Positions 35,934 through 45,562 of a stretch of 64,000 nucleotides of DNA are shown here, piece by piece. A model generated the notes under the pieces. It searched no databases. It was not told where the DNA came from and was given only the letters and a program-made list of their open reading frames with translations. The translations under genes and the position numbers were made by a program. Each line of letters starts with the position of its first letter. Position 1 is the first letter of the stretch. The DNA is from Moniliella sp. 'wahieum' (Eukaryota > Basidiomycota > Moniliellomycetes > Moniliellales > Moniliellaceae): the NCBI GenBank assembly GCA_003971905.1, contig RSEE01000130.1, positions 62,001 through 126,000 on the forward strand, in the 5' to 3' direction.

Positions 35934-36544
35934 GAGGAACTTCTCCCGCTTTTGGTCGCGGTTCCCCACTTTGCGCTGGGCCATGTACACGCTGGCTTGG
36001 GTACCTAATACCCACAGCGTTTCCACGTTTCTCTCCTACCTACCTAACAGCTGAGTGCTGAGTCTCAACGCTGTCAACCTCCAAATCCAAACTGTTCCAA
36101 TACGTTTTCTTCAAGCTCAAAATCCCTTGTCTCGTCCTGCTGCCCTCCCGTACCCCACTTCTTTTGCTTTTTCTTCCGTGGCCAGGTGGCCGACTCATGT
36201 CGCACTTTGCACTCTGTCTTCTGTCTTCTGATGATCTGATGCCTTCTGATGATCTGATGCCTTCTGTCTTTTGTCTTTTGTCTACGTCATTTGTCTTCGT
36301 CTTCGGGGGGCGCGTACGCGATACACGTGATGGTCTAGGGCCGAACGTTGAACGGCGAGAGACGTTGACGTCTCAGCCTGAGGCCCTGAGGACCAATCGC
36401 AATGATGAACGATGAACGATGAATGGATGAATGGATGAACCAATGGTCCGATGACCCTGCCTTAGGCCTTCGTATTACCTCATCTCCCGCCCGTCGTTGG
36501 GCTCTCGACATGGTGATGGTGTCCCTGTAGGAGAGTTCCTCAGC

Positions 36545-36825
36545 TAGGTGAACAGGTGTCTCTGTCCGGAAGTGGGCTTGAACTGATGAGCCTGGAGTCC
36601 GGATGGTCCTTGAGGGTGATGCAATGCACCATGGTGGTGGTGGTGGTCTAAGCCAACCAGCAACACCTCCAGAGGAACAGCAAGCAGCGAGTCGCCACCA
36701 CAGGGGCTATGCTTCGGAACAAGGAAAAACAAGAGAGAGAGAAAACAATAGAACTCCCAGGCTTGAGGAGGAACTGAAGGGACACATTGGCCAAAGCACG
36801 AGCCACCAGATGGCTCAACATGAAC
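36545..36825 (+). repeat. Long inverted repeat, arm 1
   Basis: Matches the reverse complement of about 43125-43385. Shared stretches include CTGGAGTCC, a GGTGATGCAAT segment, a GGTGGTGGTGGT run, CAGAGGAACA and GGAGCTGAAGGG-like sequence near 36770. Divergence is roughly 20-25 percent by eye. Confidence 0.7.
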
Positions 36826-38498
36826 TGTCTGTCCGTTTACCTATTTCTCCCCATGCAGGCAGTGTGCGGGTCTTATTTTGCAGGGCTGTGCGCTCGCTGA
36901 GCGCCCAGCCGGAGCCCGAAGGCTGAGGTTACCATACGGCTATTACCAGTGACCGGTGACCAGTTATAGCGTTTAACGTACTTTAACATGCTTCGTGCGA
37001 ACGACCCTGCCCCGCACGGGCTTCAGCCGCCTCACGTCGCAGGGCAAAGCATGCTCTCCAGCACCATGCTTCTGTTTTGGGGGGTGATGCAGGATGCAGG
37101 ATGATCGCTGAAACAGCGGCCCCAGGCCTCAATTTGAGTGTACAGCAATTCACGCTCCGCAAATCTCAGCTCGATCGACCCCTGGGAATCCGACCCCGGC
37201 GGGGAAGTGACCACACAGCTGCATCCCTTTTAATAGGCGAACTACATGCCCCCGCCCACCACCTTTCCCGCCATCATCTTTCTCTTGAGCCAGTATTGCC
37301 ACTCTACAATGCCTCCCTCCCGCACCATCAGGACGTCCAGGCATCTCGCACCAACAACACCGCCGCTCACCGCCCGAGGACACCACGACGTATCAACCCT
37401 GAGCCGGAGGCCGTGGTGGAGACTGCTTTCGAAGGCGACGAACCGTCCCCTGCAGAACCACTTGGTGGCACCAGTGGGCTCAACACAGCGATTCCGACGG
37501 CGACTCCGACGGCGACTCCGACGGCGACCTCCGAAGGCGGAGAGGAAAGAGGAGTACGAACCGAGAGTTACGTTGTAGTCCCTCCCCCGCCTCCTGGTTC
37601 CGTGTTGGTTCGTGAAATGATATGCGGGTCAATTGAACCAGCAGACGACGACGATGAACAACGATGAAGATCGCTGGGTCTTGACGCTGACAGCTTGTTC
37701 CCCCCACAATGGACGCTGACGAAGAGAGCTCCGTTAATCAGAACGAATTTGCTGGCATTCCCCCTTTAAAATGGCATCCCCCTCTGATCTGGCCTTTCGC
37801 CGAGGAAGGGATCCATATAATATTTCCCCGATCCCTCTCGTTAAGGGCAACATGCACCACTCAGCGAGGAAAGCCTATGCGAGATCAAGACTCCTCGGGT
37901 GGCCTTTTCGTCAAACAATGCGAAGCGGGAATCGTTTGGCCAGGTGCTTACCATGTCCAACCCCGCCAGTATTTGAACGCTTGCTGGAGCACAAAAAGAT
38001 CAGGACCATCAGCTTTCGCCATACACCCCGGATTACTTTGTACTATACTGACACTTTCTCTTTCCATGAACGGATCGCCACTGAAAGAAATGGTACAATG
38101 GCTCGCGATAACGGTTGTGCACGGGCTGCGGCGGACACGAGATGGTCCGACCGAAGCTGAGGCCCGTCTGCTCCGCACAGGCCCAGTAGAGCGTGCTCCG
38201 CAGGCCAACCGAGTGTGATGATGGTGGCTAAATTAAGTATCGTGGCCGAAGGGCCATGCTCAGCGCGACAACAGTCGCCTCCCGCCCAAGTCCACGTCGG
38301 CCGGCCTAAATAAGGCCACCGAGCTTCCAAGCGTGGCGGCGTCTGCCGCCTCGTTCCCGTTTCCTTTCCTTTCTCGGTCGCGCCTGCGGCGAACCCCGCT
38401 TTGACATGTCTTCCTTTCTACACCCCCTCTTGTATCCGTTTCCCTTTTGATCCTGCCTGTACCCCTGGTTGATGGGGATCTTTTCCCCCACCTTCCAT

Positions 38499-38665
38499 TC
38501 TCGTCCTTCTCGTCCTTCTCGTCCTTCTCGTCCTCTCGTCCCCTCGTCCTTCTCGTCCTTCTCGTCCTTCTCGTCCTTCTCGTCCTTCTCGTCCTTCTCG
38601 TCCTTCTCGTCCTTCTCGTCCTTCTCGTCCTTCTCGTCCTTCTCGTCCTTCTCGTCTTCTCGTCC
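38499..38665. repeat. 9-bp tandem repeat (CTCGTCCTT)n
   Basis: About 18 units of CTCGTCCTT. On the minus strand it translates as a Lys-Asp-Glu or Arg-Thr-Arg repeat in all frames, which is why artefact ORFs cover it. Confidence 0.92.
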
Positions 38666-39046
38666 TTCGTCATTTATCGTCATCCTCTGCCTTCCCATCT
38701 ATCGCGCGACTCCTGCCCGTTCCAGCCAATTTATCCAGTACAGGCAGCTTCTCTCTTAGCGTCCTTTGTCTCACGTCCACTCCTCCGACTCGTCCAGCCT
38801 TCGTCAGTCCAATCGCGCGAGCCCTCCTCTGGTCGCGGCGATTCCCAGTCTCTGTTGAGGCAGTGTTGTCCCCCTCTGCCTCCTCCCGTCCCTAAGTCTC
38901 GGAGGCTTCAGACACGTTACTACGGCCCAAGCCGGTGCAGACGCAGCCTTGCCACACGTGCAGCCGCCCCACCAAAGGCCTCTCCTCGTCCCTAGCTCCG
39001 CTCGGACGCACCAACCAGCCTAAGCCCGAAACTACCGTGAGTCGAC

Positions 39047-39328
39047 CTACCGTCGCCTAAGGGATTGTACCCCAAAACCCCCAGGGCGGGCCCCCTGGCG
39101 GCGCCCGCCCGTGACAGTTTGTCTGCATCCCGAGAGCAGGATCGGCAACAATAAGGATTTAGGCTTGTGGTTTTCCGTCCGCAAGCGGCTTGTTCCCCTC
39201 AAGGTCTGGAAGAGTTCAGTTTTGACCCGGGACAACTCCTGGCCCATATCGGTCGTGTGACAAAAGTTTGTCCAAGTTCTGTTGACGGTGTTCCTGAAGC
39301 CGACTTGGTCGAGCATGCGTCGTCGCAT
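39047..39328 (-). pseudogene. Possible retroelement fragment
   Basis: The frame MRRRMLDQVGFRNTVNRTW with GQELSRVKTELFQTLRG looks like the spacer that follows the endonuclease in LINE-type elements, but it is short and lacks any catalytic motif. The LTR element is inserted 39 bp upstream of it. Weak evidence; it may be chance. Confidence 0.2.
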
Positions 39329-39363
39329 TTTCGATTTGGCGGTACGTTTTTATGCTTACACGG

Positions 39364-39367
39364 GTCA
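39364..39367. other. Left target-site duplication GTCA
   Basis: The four bases before the LTR (GTCA) equal the four bases after the other LTR (43032-43035), as expected for integrase-made staggered cuts. Confidence 0.6.
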
Positions 39368-39549
39368 TGTCACAGTCGGGGCTAAGGCGAGGGAGACCAG
39401 GATCGGACTAGGCCAAGGGGTGTAGCAATCGTTCGTGGGGAAGAAGCAAGAACGAGAGGACATGGTGCGAAGTGGAAGGAACAGGGAAGGAGCGAGACGC
39501 TCGAGACGAAGAAATTGGAAATGGGAGCGAGATCAGCCAAACTATGACA
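39368..39549 (-). repeat. 3' LTR of the chromovirus element
   Basis: Begins TGTCACAGTCGGGG and ends AACTATGACA on the plus strand. It differs from the other LTR by a handful of single-base indels (GAGGGAGACC versus GAGGAGAC; GAACGAGAGG versus GAACAGAGG; ATGGGAGC versus ATGGAGC), mostly run-length changes. Confidence 0.92.
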
Positions 39550-39561
39550 TTGCCCCCTTTC
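39550..39561 (-). other. Polypurine tract
   Basis: GAAAGGGGGCAA on the minus strand lies directly against the 3' LTR, the position where plus-strand DNA synthesis is primed. It confirms the minus orientation of the element. Confidence 0.75.
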
Positions 39562-39566
39562 AGACC

Positions 39567-41138
39567 TCATCTCCCGGCGGCGACGGAGGCGAGAGAGGGC
39601 GAGTCGGCGGGCATGGGAGACAGGCTTATCGGGGTGGGGTAGAGGGCGTGGAAACGGACCACTGGCTCGGCGTCATGAGACATGTCCGCAGGGTACCCAC
39701 TCCCGCTCGTGGACAGGATAGCCCCGGAAGTGAACAAAGTACTCAATGCGGCCACCACGACCCTTGCGGCGAGAGTCGAGGACATGTTCAACCTCGTGAT
39801 GAACCGCACCATCATCAGCATACTCGGGGAGAGGAGGCGGGGCTCAATCAAGCGGGCAGGGACCACGTCACCAGGGGTGTAGGCTCGCAAGCGGGACACA
39901 TGGAACACGTCATGGAGGTGTAGGTAGTCGGGGAGGCGGACCTGGTATGCGGCGCGGCCCACGGCGCGGACAATGGGAAAGGGGCCGAGGTAGCGATAGT
40001 CGAGGCCGTCAGAAGGCCGCTGGCTGGCCACATAGCCGTCCCGACGGACCAAGACAGGCTGGCCAGCAGTGAAGGAAGCCGCCTCGGTGCGCTGCTGATC
40101 GGCATAATGCTTGTAGCGGTCTTGGGCCGCGGCGAGCGTGCGGCGGGCCACCGCCTGGGCCGAGCGCAAGTCCTCCAAATATGACGCAGCATCGGGCACG
40201 GGCGAAGTGGAGGGCTCCAACTCCCCCCGGGAGAGTAACCATAGGTGAGGACAAAGGGGGACTGGTGGGTGCTCGAGTGGGAGGACGAGTTGTAGGCGAA
40301 TTCGGCCGTGGGGAGGAGGTCGAACCAGTTGGACTGCTGCTCGTCGAGGTAGCAGCGGAGGTACTGTTCGAGGATCTGGTTGAGTCGCTCAGTCTGGCCG
40401 TCCGTCTGGGGGTGGGACGCGGTGCTGAGGCTCGACTTGATGCCCAAGTCGGCACACAAGGCTTGCCAGAAGTGGCTTGTGAAGGTCGGTCCCCGATCAC
40501 TCACCAGATCCCGGGGAAGGCCATGGTAGCGAAAGACATGGTGTACAAACTGGCGTGCGAGCTGGGGCGCAGTGTCCGTCGTGTGGGCGGGAATGAAGTG
40601 ACCCATTTTGGTACAACGATCCACCACCACCAGAATCGCGTCGTAACCATTGGATCGGGAAGCTGGGTAATGTGGTCCATCGTCAAGTGGGTCCACGGGC
40701 CTTGGGAGGGGAAAGGGGCTGAAGGGGTCCGGCGGGTTGGTGGCAAGGCGCTTTGGTCCGTTGGCAGCGGTCGCACGAGCGCACGTAGGCCCACACGTCG
40801 GCTGACAGGCGGGGCCACCAATATTGAGCGCGGACACGGGCCAACGTCTTGTCGCGCCTTCATGGCCCGCCAATGCCGAGTCGTGGGCTTGGTGGAGAAT
40901 GGCAGCGCGGATCGGCCGGTCGGGGGACGTAGACCTGGTTTCCGTGCCACAAAAGACCGTCGCGGACCGTCAAAGCATGGGGAGGTGGGCTTGGAGCCGT
41001 AGCAAGGGACCAACGAGGGTCACGAGGCACGAGTTGGCGGATGCGCTGTCGAATCTCGTCGGCAGACGCTCGCTCCACCACCGGTGTATCGGGGTCCGCC
41101 GCCATGAGCTTGAGGGCGGCGGCAGAACGTTCGGACAT
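39567..41138 (-). CDS. Integrase with chromodomain (pol remnant)
   Basis: Inserts element DNA into the host chromosome; the chromodomain binds modified histones to choose sites. Read from the right: spacer LTVRDGLLWHGNQVYVP, the HHCC zinc region (HQAHDSALAGH, then CDRCQRTK), the catalytic core with the three acidic residues in LTMDHITQLP, VSDRGPTFTSHFWQALCADL and HPQTDGQTERLNQILEQYLR, then the GPY-like block DGLDYRYLGPFPIVRAVGRA and YQVRLPDYLHLHDVFHVSRL, and a chromodomain near 39810-39650 (VEHVLDSRR, IEYFVHFRGYP, REWVP). The frame breaks at least five times. 41138 is the first ATG of the frame, not a known start; in an intact element this would be the end of a Gag-Pol polyprotein. Confidence 0.85.
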
Positions 41139-41254
41139 GGGCTCCGCCAGTACTTGAGGTGCCGCCCAGCGGGCCGGGAGGGAACCGAGGGGAAAAGGAA
41201 TCGAGTTGACAGAGGGGGGCGAGATGGGTTAGATGAGGAGGTGGACTTGGGCCG

Positions 41255-41515
41255 GGGCCCGGGCGAGTGCTGGTGCTGGTGCGTAGTCTTGGTCTTGGGC
41301 TGGTCTGGGTGCTGGGGCTGGTCTTGGGGCTGGGGCTGGTCTTGGTGCTTGGGCTGGTCTTGGGGCTGGGGCTGGTCTTGGGGCTGGGGCTGGGCTTGGG
41401 GCTTGGGGGGAGTTGGGGCTTGGGCGGGAGTTGGGGCTGGGGCTGGGCTTGGGGCTTGGGCTGGGCTTGGGGCTTGGGCGGGAGTTGGGGCTGGGCCGGG
41501 GTACAGTCGTGGAAG
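41255..41515. repeat. Pro/Ala/Gln-coding tandem repeat inside the retroelement
   Basis: Imperfect GGGGCTGGGGCTTGG units of 12-18 bp. On the element's coding strand it reads as Pro-Ala-Pro-Gln/Ser repeats and occupies the place where protease and RT should be. Confidence 0.8.
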
Positions 41516-41528
41516 GCATATGGTGATC

Positions 41529-42812
41529 ACGGCACTGCGCCTTGAGCGCGGCGCTCGGTGCGCCGGGCCGCCGCTTCAGCGGTGGCGGTGACTGCGCTGA
41601 GGTCCATGGGCTCCGCTTCGGGCGACGAGGGCCGAAACCAATGATTGCCGCCCGATCCCGGGGAGATGGCGGTACCATGAGCGCCCAGCGATTGCGATTG
41701 GTCGATGTCAATGGCCGCTGTGCGCAGTTGTTCGAAACTGATCGTCCCAAGTGAGCCGACTCGCCGCGGGAGGCGATTGCGTCACGCACCCGCGGCTTCA
41801 AGCCGTACAGAAAGCAATAGTAGCGGTCCTCATCCGACGCGTTGGGGTTCCAGCGAGCAGCAGAACCGTGAACGTAGCGGAATAGTCCGCTGCAGATCCC
41901 GTCTGCCGAAGACGACGAAACTCCTCAAACGCCTTCAGCGCCGGGTTGGCTCGCCCCACTGCTCCAGGAAAGCTGCGCGAAACGCAGGCCAAGACTGGAG
42001 GGCGGGTGTGGTGCGCGCCTCCAGGGGAAGGGCCACCTCCGAGCCGAACTGCTCGACCCAAGTGAGGGCCTCTCCCTGCAGCAGGCCCATGAAGCGGTCG
42101 ATCCATGCCGCCGCGCCCATATGCGTGAGGGCGACGCGCGCGTAAATCTCGAAGGAGGTGACGACGTGCTGGGCCTGGACCCGGTCACGAGAGTTGGGAT
42201 TCGCACCAGACGAGGCGGAAACGAACGGGCTCGAACATCTTAGGCTCTTCCGACCCGTGTTCGGGATGGCAGTCAGATCACCATAAGGCCCAGGGGCGGG
42301 AGGGGCGGGGGCCGAGGACACCACGAGTTTGAGCCTCCCGTACCGAGGCGGCCAACGGGCCTCTTCCGCGCAAGCGCCGCCTCCTCCCGCCGCTGACGGA
42401 GGCGGTGCTCACGGCGCTTCGCCTCTTGCTCATCCTCGAAAGCGGCGCTTCGCCTCTGCTCATCCTCGAAAGCGCGCGCTGGTCCTCCTGGGCTGCAAGG
42501 TAGCCTGTGTTCCCGGCCTCCGTCAACAGAAGCTGGCGCATTCTGCGGGCCTCATCGACCCGGCGCTGAGCGGCCCGAGGTCCAGGCCGGACAAGTCGGA
42601 GGCAGGCAATGTATACCCCGGGGCGCGGCGCAACAGACGGAGCTGCATGGGGGGGTTCAGAGGGCCCAGCCGGTGGAACCACTCCGGGCCATCGTCGTCG
42701 AACGGAGGTCAGAGGGGGGGTCGGACGGGGGTCGGATCGGGCCGCGCCGCGCGATGGGGTGCGGCGCGCTAGGGTTACTGGGGTCACGGGGGTTGTCGTG
42801 GATCGAGGACAT
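41529..42812 (-). CDS. Gag-like capsid protein of the LTR element
   Basis: The ATG at 42812, 42 bp inside the 5' LTR, starts MSSIHDNPRDPSNPS. A charged, probably coiled-coil part follows (about 42560-42400), then a capsid block with VTSFEIYARVALTHMGAAAW, IDRFMGLLQGEALTWVEQFG, SWPAFRAAFLEQWGEPTRR and LKAFEEFRRLRQTGSAADYS, and the capsid C-terminal FLYGLKPRVRDAIASR. This is the usual Ty3/gypsy Gag core. I see no CCHC zinc knuckle. Several frame breaks occur, and a 29-bp direct duplication lies at 42417-42475. Confidence 0.78.
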
Positions 42813-42842
42813 CTCTGGTCGGGCTCGCCTGTTGACGGTTAG

Positions 42843-42851
42843 ACGAACGAT
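42843..42851 (-). other. Putative self-priming primer-binding site
   Basis: On the element's sense strand, ATCGTTCGT starts two bases after the 5' LTR and is exactly complementary to ACGAACGAT inside the LTR (42912-42920). No tRNA-like TGG sequence is present at this position. This matches the Tf1-type self-priming arrangement. Confidence 0.6.
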
Positions 42852-42853
42852 AA

Positions 42854-43031
42854 TGTCACAGTCGGGGCTAAGGCGAGGAGACAGGATCGGACTAGGCCAA
42901 GGGGTGTAGCAATCGTTCGTGGGGAAGAAGCAAGAACAGAGGACATGGTGCGAAGTGGAAGGAACAGGGAAGGAGCGAGACGCTCGAGACGAAGAAATTG
43001 GAAATGGAGCGAGATCAGCCAAACTATGACA
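42854..43031 (-). repeat. 5' LTR of the chromovirus element
   Basis: 178 bp, TGTCACAG...CTATGACA on the plus strand, followed by the target duplication GTCA at 43032-43035. If the self-priming model holds, R starts near 42920, leaving about 111 bp of U3. Confidence 0.92.
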
Positions 43032-43124
43032 GTCATGACCTTGCTACCCCTAACCTAACCCATTGCTTTGGAGGAGAAGTGGCCACAGGAGAGATGGTGG
43101 ATGTGTGGTCTGGGTGCGGAAGAG

Positions 43125-43385
43125 GCATCAAAAATTTGAGCTAAGTGGCTCGTGATTTGGCCATGCCCTTCAGCTCCTCCTCAGGCCTAGGAGTTCCGCT
43201 GTTTCCCCTCTCCTGTTTCCCTCCTTGCCCAGCAGCTTAGCCCCGAGCTGCTTGATGTTCCTCTGTATAGGCGTTGCTGTGCCACACCACCACCACCAAT
43301 GCGATTGCATCACCCTCTCGAGGACCATCAGGACTCCAGGTCTCATCATCAAGTTTGAAGGCAACGTTTAAGGCCGCGATGGCGA
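43125..43385 (-). repeat. Long inverted repeat, arm 2
   Basis: Reverse complement of arm 1 at 36545-36825, diverged. The arms border the 6.3-kb interval that holds the LTR element and lie just inside the two duplication copies. Confidence 0.7.
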
Positions 43386-43539
43386 AAGTTGATGTGGCCG
43401 CAGGCCAGAAGGACACCCTAACCCACACCCAAAAATGCATTTGATCGAACTTAGGATTAAACAGGTACAAATTTCTCGGATATAACTGGGTGGGCTTGGG
43501 GAGGTAAACTTGAACCGGTCACTAGTCACTGTACACTAA

Positions 43540-45562
43540 GATTCAGCGCAGGAGCGAGTTGTTTCTCCCAAGGGGACTGAAACAATGGCAATGCAAGAGG
43601 ACGACTCGTGACTACTGTGCGGGAAAGATGACGATCGGACTAGGGGGCTTGGGGGATGGGAACGTGTGGTGTAGCGGGGGGAACAACCATTAATCAGCAC
43701 CGAGAATCGGACAGGAATGTGAGCAAGAGCACAACAACTCCACAGAGAGAAACCTCGGGGGGGGCTAGTACGTACCACGCAGAAGAGCCAAGCCCTCTTC
43801 TGCTCTGCGGCGAGCGAGGGCGGTGGTCCTGTTGGGCTGCAGTGGGCGTGTTCGGCCGGAGGCGTCTCGTGCGTCGGAAGGAAGACAAACATCACAGCCA
43901 TCCTCCATCCTCCTCATCGAGCCAGTCACGAGCACACTATGTATGTCGTGGCCCATCCGCCCCCGTTGCTGCGGAATCCGGGGGGACGATCCGGGGGTCC
44001 TCGTGTGGCGGAATGCCGCGGCGGGCTGATGCGCGAGGTGACGTCACACGTCTCTCTTCCCACAGCGCGCAGGCGCGGGCCCAACTATAGCCTCTTCTAT
44101 ACGATCCAAGCCACTCGGCCGCGGCTTTTGCCTTCCACTTGCCCCATTTCCTACTAACCCCCCCGTGCTCATCGTCTCCATCCCTCCCACCCCACACTCA
44201 CCCACACTAACACCATGGTCGCCCGCCTCGCCTCGGTCCTCGCTCTCGCCACCCTCGCCGTCACGGCACCACTGCCGCCCCACTCGCCAAGCGCGACCAG
44301 GTCAGCTTTGGCGCCAACCTGGGCTCCTTCCCGCTATCATCAATACCTGGTACAACGGCCACAGCAGGCTACACAACCAACGTCACCCTCGACCCCGACG
44401 CACGCGAGCCCAAGGCTAACGCGTCCTCGACGCCTACCCCTATGTGTCCTCCTGTCTCTCCCGCCATCTTCTTCTTTCCTCTTTCCTCTTTCCTCCTTCC
44501 TTTTGCCCCGACCATGCATTTTCCCCGTACCCACCAAACATGCGACTGACTTTTTGCTTGTTGGATGCGCGTTGTTGTATAGGACGGCCACAATGCGACG
44601 GCCGAGCAGTTTGAGTTCCAACTCATCGGTTCCAACGCCTTTGGCCTCCGACAAGGTCAACTGGGAAGACCAACCGCAGCCATTGCGTTGGTGTGCTTCG
44701 TCCGTCCGGAACGCCATCGCGGTGCCGGCACGCTGTGCACTGGGAAGACGGTGCGCAAACTGGCCACTTCGCCGGCGCACCTGCACGTACGACGATGAAG
44801 GACGCCTTGGCACCGCAACTGTTTGGCATCTCCTTCCAAACTTCCGGTCCTAATGGCGAGTGGGGGTACTGGAACATTTACTTGTTGGTGACAAGCCCTT
44901 GGACAGGGCTTCAATGGTTAACGCCCAGCTCTCCACTAACGACCACCGGTCCATTCAGTGGACTCGCACTCAGGACACTACCAGCAACTTGTTCTGTTTC
45001 CCCTTTAACGACTACATTACCCCGATCCCCAATGCCTAAGTGAAACCTCTTTCGCTTTCGGTAGCGGTTCCCTCTTCGTGCCTCGCGCGTGGCCACATGT
45101 ACACTGGTTTGCTTTTATTGCTCTCTCCCGCTGGCTTGGGTACCTAATACCCACAGCGTTCCCACGTTTCTCTCCTACCTACCTATTAACAGCTGAGTCT
45201 CAACGTTCTCAACCTCCTAAATCCAAACTGTTCCAATACGTTTTTTTCCAAGCTCAAAATTCCTTGTCTCGTCCTGCTGTCCTCCCGCACCCCACTTATT
45301 TGCTTCCATGGCCAGGTGGCCGACGCATTTCGCACTCTGCCTTCTGTCTTCTGTTTTTGATGTCTTCTTTTGTCTTTGGTCTACGTCTTTTGTCTTCGTC
45401 TTCGGGGGGCGCGTGATGCACGTGATGGTCTAGGGCTGAACGGCAAGACGTTTACACCTCAGCCTGAGGCCCTGAGGACCAATCGCAATCAATGGTCCGA
45501 TGACCCTGCCTTAGGCCTTCGTAGTAAGTAGTACCTCGTCTCCCGTCCGCCGTTGCGCTCTC
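43540..45562. repeat. Segmental duplication, copy B (direct)
   Basis: Same order and orientation as copy A (34221-36506) but about 260 bp shorter through many small deletions and loss of tandem units. Confidence 0.9.
44215..45039 (+). pseudogene. Small secreted protein, copy B (probably degraded)
   Basis: Diverged copy of the gene at 35109. The signal peptide MVARLASVLALATLA is kept, then the frame slips at GTTAAPL. The intron's donor has lost its G (CCCCTATGTG instead of CCCCGTATGTG), which would prevent normal splicing; the acceptor TATAG is kept at 44582. Exon 2 begins DGHNATAEQFEFQLIGSNAF intact, where copy A is broken, but slips again at several later points. The end (NAQLSTNDHRSIQWTRTQ, LFCFPFNDYITPIPNA) is intact, again better than copy A. 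It has more breaks than A and a lost splice site, so pseudogene is the better call, but part of the damage may be sequence error. Confidence 0.65.

Larger units (their letters stand above)
34221..36506. repeat. Segmental duplication, copy A (direct)
   Basis: From GATTCAGCGCAGGAGCGAGT at 34221 to about GCTCTC at 36506 this segment matches 43540-45562 in the same orientation. It covers the upstream region, the secreted-protein gene with its intron, and about 570 bp downstream. The homology stops sharply on both sides. Copy A holds stretches (tandem ACTCACACCC before the start codon, GATGAATG downstream) that are shorter in copy B. Confidence 0.9.
36507..39367. other. Region between duplication copy A and the LTR element; one arm of an inverted repeat, possible old transposon debris
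   Basis: Starts with inverted-repeat arm 1 (about 36545-36825). Beyond it lie frames at 37077-37667 and 37709-38218 that I do not recognise, a 9-bp tandem repeat (38499-38665), and a minus-strand frame at 39047-39328 that might be a retroelement fragment. Nothing here is a confident host gene. Confidence 0.5.
39368..43031 (-). mobile_element. Ty3/gypsy chromovirus-type LTR retroelement, internally deleted (no protease, RT or RNase H)
   Basis: Element of 3,664 bp bounded by two near-identical LTRs (182 and 178 bp) with TGTCA...TGACA ends and a 4-bp target duplication GTCA. It reads on the minus strand: gag, a Pro-rich repeat, then integrase with zinc-binding, catalytic and chromodomain parts. 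A polypurine tract GAAAGGGGGCAA touches the inner edge of the 3' LTR. The whole protease-RT-RNase H block, normally more than 2 kb, is absent between gag and integrase, so the copy cannot move on its own. The chromodomain places it among chromoviruses of Metaviridae. Confidence 0.9.

Noticed and set aside
37709-38218. A 169-codon open frame on the plus strand
   Set aside because: No domain or motif recognised, and another frame across the same bases is equally open. It lies in repeat-rich DNA, so no gene is claimed.
40181-41002. Plus-strand 273-codon ORF inside the retroelement
   Set aside because: It is the reverse complement of the integrase coding sequence and has no motif of its own.
43053-43066. 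Telomere-like CCCTAACCTAACCC
   Set aside because: One short match in an internal region. Similar CTAACCTAACC strings in the window are intron branch sites, so it is not evidence of a chromosome end.
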